Shown: piece after piece, positions 61,372 to 64,000 of the stretch
Layout of the letters: each line of letters starts with the position of its first letter
Position numbering within the stretch: position 1 is the stretch's first letter
Assembly (NCBI GenBank): GCA_013360875.1
Contig: JABWAU010000004.1
Span: forward strand, 1 to 64,000
Length of the DNA: 64,000 nt
Direction: 5' to 3'
Source of the DNA: Anaerolineales bacterium
GTDB lineage: Bacteria > Chloroflexota > Anaerolineae > Anaerolineales > Villigracilaceae
Position numbers and translations under genes: made by a program
Notes under the pieces: generated by a model
Database searches by the model: none
What the model was told of the DNA's origin: nothing
What the model saw: only the letters and a program-made list of their open reading frames with translations

Positions 61372-63915
61372 ATGATCGACTCACATTTCTATCTTGGACG
61401 CGCGTACGACTCCGTCGAACAAACCGTCACAAACGAAGCGGTGGCTTACGATCCCGCCAATCTGACCACCCACGCGGTGGTGACAGGCATGACCGGCTCC
61501 GGCAAAACGGGTTTGTGCATTGCCATGCTCGAGGAAGCCGCGCTGAAGGGCATCCCCGCCATCGTCATTGACCCGAAAGGCGACCTGACGAATCTATTGC
61601 TCCATTTCCCAGACCTCACCCCGCAGGATTTTCAACCCTGGGTGGACGCCGACCAGGCGCGTCGCGCGGGAAAAACCCTCGAACAAGCCGCGCTGGAGGC
61701 GTCCCTGCAATGGCGCAACGGATTGAGCGAATGGGGGATCGGGCAGGAGCGGGTCCTTGCGCTCAAGAACGCCGCGCAGTTCGCGATCTTTACGCCCGGC
61801 TCCGATGCGGGCATTCCGGTCAGCGTATTATCTTCGCTTGCCGCGCCCGAACTTTCGTGGAACGAAAACCGCGAAATCCTGCGCGAGAAGATCGCCAGCA
61901 CAGTCACGGCTTTACTGGGATTGGTCGGTTACGAGGATATTGACCCGCTTCGTTCGCGCGAACACATCCTGCTCTCGAACCTTTTCGAAAACGCGTGGAG
62001 CGCTGGAAAGGACGTCGAACTGACCGAACTCATCCTGCAAACGCAAACGCCGCCGTTCGACAAACTTGGCGCGTTCACGGTGGACGCCTTCTTCCCCGCC
62101 AAAGACCGCATGGAACTCGCGATGGTCCTGAACAACATCCTCGCCTCCCCCGCCTTCGAAGCCTGGCGCGTCGGTCAATCGCTGGACATCGCCTCCCTGC
62201 TTTACGCGAGCGACGGGCGTCCGCGCCACAGTGTCTTTTACCTCGCGCATCTGTCTGACAGCGAGCGCATGTTCATCGTCACGCTCCTGCTCTCCGCCGT
62301 CGAAACGTGGATGCGCGCGCAAAGCGGCTCGACCTCCCTGCGCGCCATTCTCTACATGGACGAGATCTTCGGTTATCTGCCCCCGCAGCGCAATCCGTCG
62401 TCGAAACCGCCGCTCCTCCGCATGTTGAAGAACGCGCGCGCCTTTGGTCTCGGCTTGATGTTGGCGACGCAAAATCCCGTTGACGTGGATTACAAGGCTC
62501 TCTCCAACGCCGGCACGTGGCTGGTGGGCAAATTGCAAACGGACCAGGACAAACAACGACTGCTCGACGGTCTCGAAGGCGCGGCGGGCGGCGTCTCGCG
62601 CGCCGAGTTCGACAAGTTGATCTCATCGCTCGGCAAGCGCGTGTTCCTCCTGCACAACGTCCATGCGAAGCAGCCCACCCTGTTACATTCCCGCTGGGCG
62701 ATGAACTATCTTGCGGGACCCCTGACGCGGACCCAGATCCCCGCGCTCAACAAACTTGCCAACGCGGACGCGTCGCCTCAAACCCAGCCCAAACCTGCTT
62801 CCGCCCCTCAAACCTTTGCCTCCGCTGAAACCGCTTCGCCGTCGTTCATGGGGTCAACTTCCCAGCCGGCGCGCCGATCTCCGGTCCCCACCCTCCAATC
62901 CTCCAACTCTCAGTTCTCCGTTACCAAACCCTCCCTTCCCCCAACCATCCGCGAATACTTCCTCCCCCAAACCTACTCCCTTCCCGAAGCCTTCAACGCC
63001 GCCGGTCGAACCATGCCGCCCGAAGCGCGGATCGAGGGAGTGGTTTATCGCCCCGCGTTGATGGCGTCCGCCCAGGTACGCATTCTCGACCGCAAACTCG
63101 GCGTGGACAGCGAACTCACGCGCGCCGCGTTCGTTCCCTCCCTCGAAAAACGCGGCGCCGTCCGTTGGGAGGAATACGCCTTCGATAGCCATACGCTCGA
63201 AAACGCGGAAACCTCCCCCGCGCCCTCCTCCCGATTTGACGCCATCGCTTCGCCGTTGAACGACGCGAAGTTGATGACCGCGCTCCAAAAGGACTTCGCC
63301 GATTGGGTCCATCGCAACTCCTCCGTGCAGGCGCGCGCCAACGAAACGCTGAAAGTGTACGCCGGTCCCGACGTCAGCCGGGCGGAATTCATGCGCGCCT
63401 GCGCCGACGCCGCCAGCCAGAAACGCGACGCCGAGATCGCCAAAACCACCGCGCAGATTGACCGTCAACTCAAAACGCTCGAAGACAAACTTGCGCGCGA
63501 GGAACGCGAACTGCGCGAGGACGAAGCCGAACTCAGTCACCGCAAAGTGGAGGAGGCTGGCACGCACCTCGAGAATCTCACGGGCCTCTTCGGCGGCAGG
63601 CGCAAAGCATCGCGATTATCCTCCTCGCTCACCAAACGCCGCCTGACCGAACAGGCAAAAGCGGAGGTCGAAGAATCCGTCAATGCCATTGCCGCCTACA
63701 AGAAGCAGATCGCCGAACTCGAAAAACGCCGTGAAGAGACGGTCGCTGAAATCAACGAGAAATGGGGAAGCGCGGTCAACGATATCGTCGAAGTGACCGT
63801 CACCCCGAAGAAAACAGACGTATTCATCGCCCTCTTCGGCGTCGCATGGACGCCGTATTACCTTGTCCAAACCGACGCGGAGATCATCACATTGCCGGCG
63901 TTTGGGGAGGAGTAA
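61372..63915 (+). CDS. HerA/DUF87-like ATP-binding protein
   Basis: 847 residues. A HerA/FtsK-type P-loop core occupies about 30-470, with Walker A GMTGSGKTG (about 39-47), VIDPKGDLTNLL after it and Walker B AILYMDEIFG (about 325-334). A Pro/Ser-rich linker follows (about 465-525), a second conserved domain (about 540-640) and a long coiled coil (about 685-800, EEREL...KKQIAELEKRREET). Family members are DNA- or protein-translocating motors of unknown role; no NurA nuclease gene is adjacent. ATG 61372 follows a terminator, so it is a separate unit. The final 85 bases of the window hold no gene that I can see. Confidence 0.82.
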   Translation: MIDSHFYLGRAYDSVEQTVTNEAVAYDPANLTTHAVVTGMTGSGKTGLCIAMLEEAALKGIPAIVIDPKGDLTNLLLHFPDLTPQDFQPWVDADQARRAGKTLEQAALEASLQWRNGLSEWGIGQERVLALKNAAQFAIFTPGSDAGIPVSVLSSLAAPELSWNENREILREKIASTVTALLGLVGYEDIDPLRSREHILLSNLFENAWSAGKDVELTELILQTQTPPFDKLGAFTVDAFFPAKDRMELAMVLNNILASPAFEAWRVGQSLDIASLLYASDGRPRHSVFYLAHLSDSERMFIVTLLLSAVETWMRAQSGSTSLRAILYMDEIFGYLPPQRNPSSKPPLLRMLKNARAFGLGLMLATQNPVDVDYKALSNAGTWLVGKLQTDQDKQRLLDGLEGAAGGVSRAEFDKLISSLGKRVFLLHNVHAKQPTLLHSRWAMNYLAGPLTRTQIPALNKLANADASPQTQPKPASAPQTFASAETASPSFMGSTSQPARRSPVPTLQSSNSQFSVTKPSLPPTIREYFLPQTYSLPEAFNAAGRTMPPEARIEGVVYRPALMASAQVRILDRKLGVDSELTRAAFVPSLEKRGAVRWEEYAFDSHTLENAETSPAPSSRFDAIASPLNDAKLMTALQKDFADWVHRNSSVQARANETLKVYAGPDVSRAEFMRACADAASQKRDAEIAKTTAQIDRQLKTLEDKLAREERELREDEAELSHRKVEEAGTHLENLTGLFGGRRKASRLSSSLTKRRLTEQAKAEVEESVNAIAAYKKQIAELEKRREETVAEINEKWGSAVNDIVEVTVTPKKTDVFIALFGVAWTPYYLVQTDAEIITLPAFGEE

Positions 63916-64000
63916 ATCCCCCTCATAGTGAAACCCGCGAGCCTAAACGACCATGCAGGTCTCGCTATGACGGTTGTTCTCATGGAGAAACATGTTCTGG

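Overview
The window looks like a chromosomal segment of a Chloroflexota bacterium, most likely class Anaerolineae. This is inference from gene content: a topoisomerase I with an N-terminal DUF5679-type zinc module, surface proteins with Thr/Pro 'TPTPT' linkers, a RodZ-like protein with two HTH domains, a deazaflavin-type nitroreductase-fold protein, and many dispersed palindromic repeats. Base composition is moderately GC-rich and even. I see no phage, insertion sequence, integrase or CRISPR array; the mobile signal is the small repeats, some of which lie inside genes.

Layout. 1-9.6 kb: a partial membrane protein, an MFS exporter, ffh, a small membrane protein with a two-component system behind a PhoB-like direct repeat, then rpsP-khpA-rimM-dprA and a mannose-1-phosphate guanylyltransferase. 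9.7-15.1 kb: topA, a membrane protein, and convergent greA-dgt next to tRNA-Leu(UAA). 15.2-21.1 kb: a YwaF-like membrane protein and a minus-strand operon of AGPS-like flavoprotein, glpD and an FGGY kinase. 21.3-31.8 kb: a spermidine-synthase-like membrane protein carrying a repeat in frame, an exported isoaspartate methyltransferase, a CoA-binding protein, an XRE regulator, a Ddn-like protein, a CYTH protein, rplI, a RodZ-like protein and rimO. 32-36.2 kb: a CopD-like protein, a TPR-like protein, murJ, a zinc-ribbon protein and an SDR. 36.3-39.3 kb: two ArsA/Get3-like ATPases with three paralogous ~90-residue proteins. 39.4-47.1 kb: cstA with a thioredoxin-fold partner, panE and uvrA. 47.2-56.2 kb: an ECF sigma factor, DegV, a glycosyltransferase, an AAA ATPase, a GDPD phosphodiesterase, a GH3 protein and a Ser/Thr kinase. 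56.4-63.9 kb: an FHA-winged-helix regulator, a DUF5666 lipoprotein, a GT-C-like protein, an ECF sigma with its likely anti-sigma factor, and a HerA-like ATPase.

The best candidate for an undescribed system is the ArsA/Get3-like cluster at 36.3-39.3 kb. Both ATPases lack cysteine. One has Asn where switch I should have the catalytic Asp; the other keeps that Asp but has a degenerate switch II. This suggests an obligate heterodimer serving the three small hydrophobic proteins encoded beside it. The second theme is dispersed repeats that have entered reading frames: the 852-residue membrane protein, UvrA, and the N-terminus of the CstA-linked thioredoxin-like protein. Each repeat keeps the frame open.
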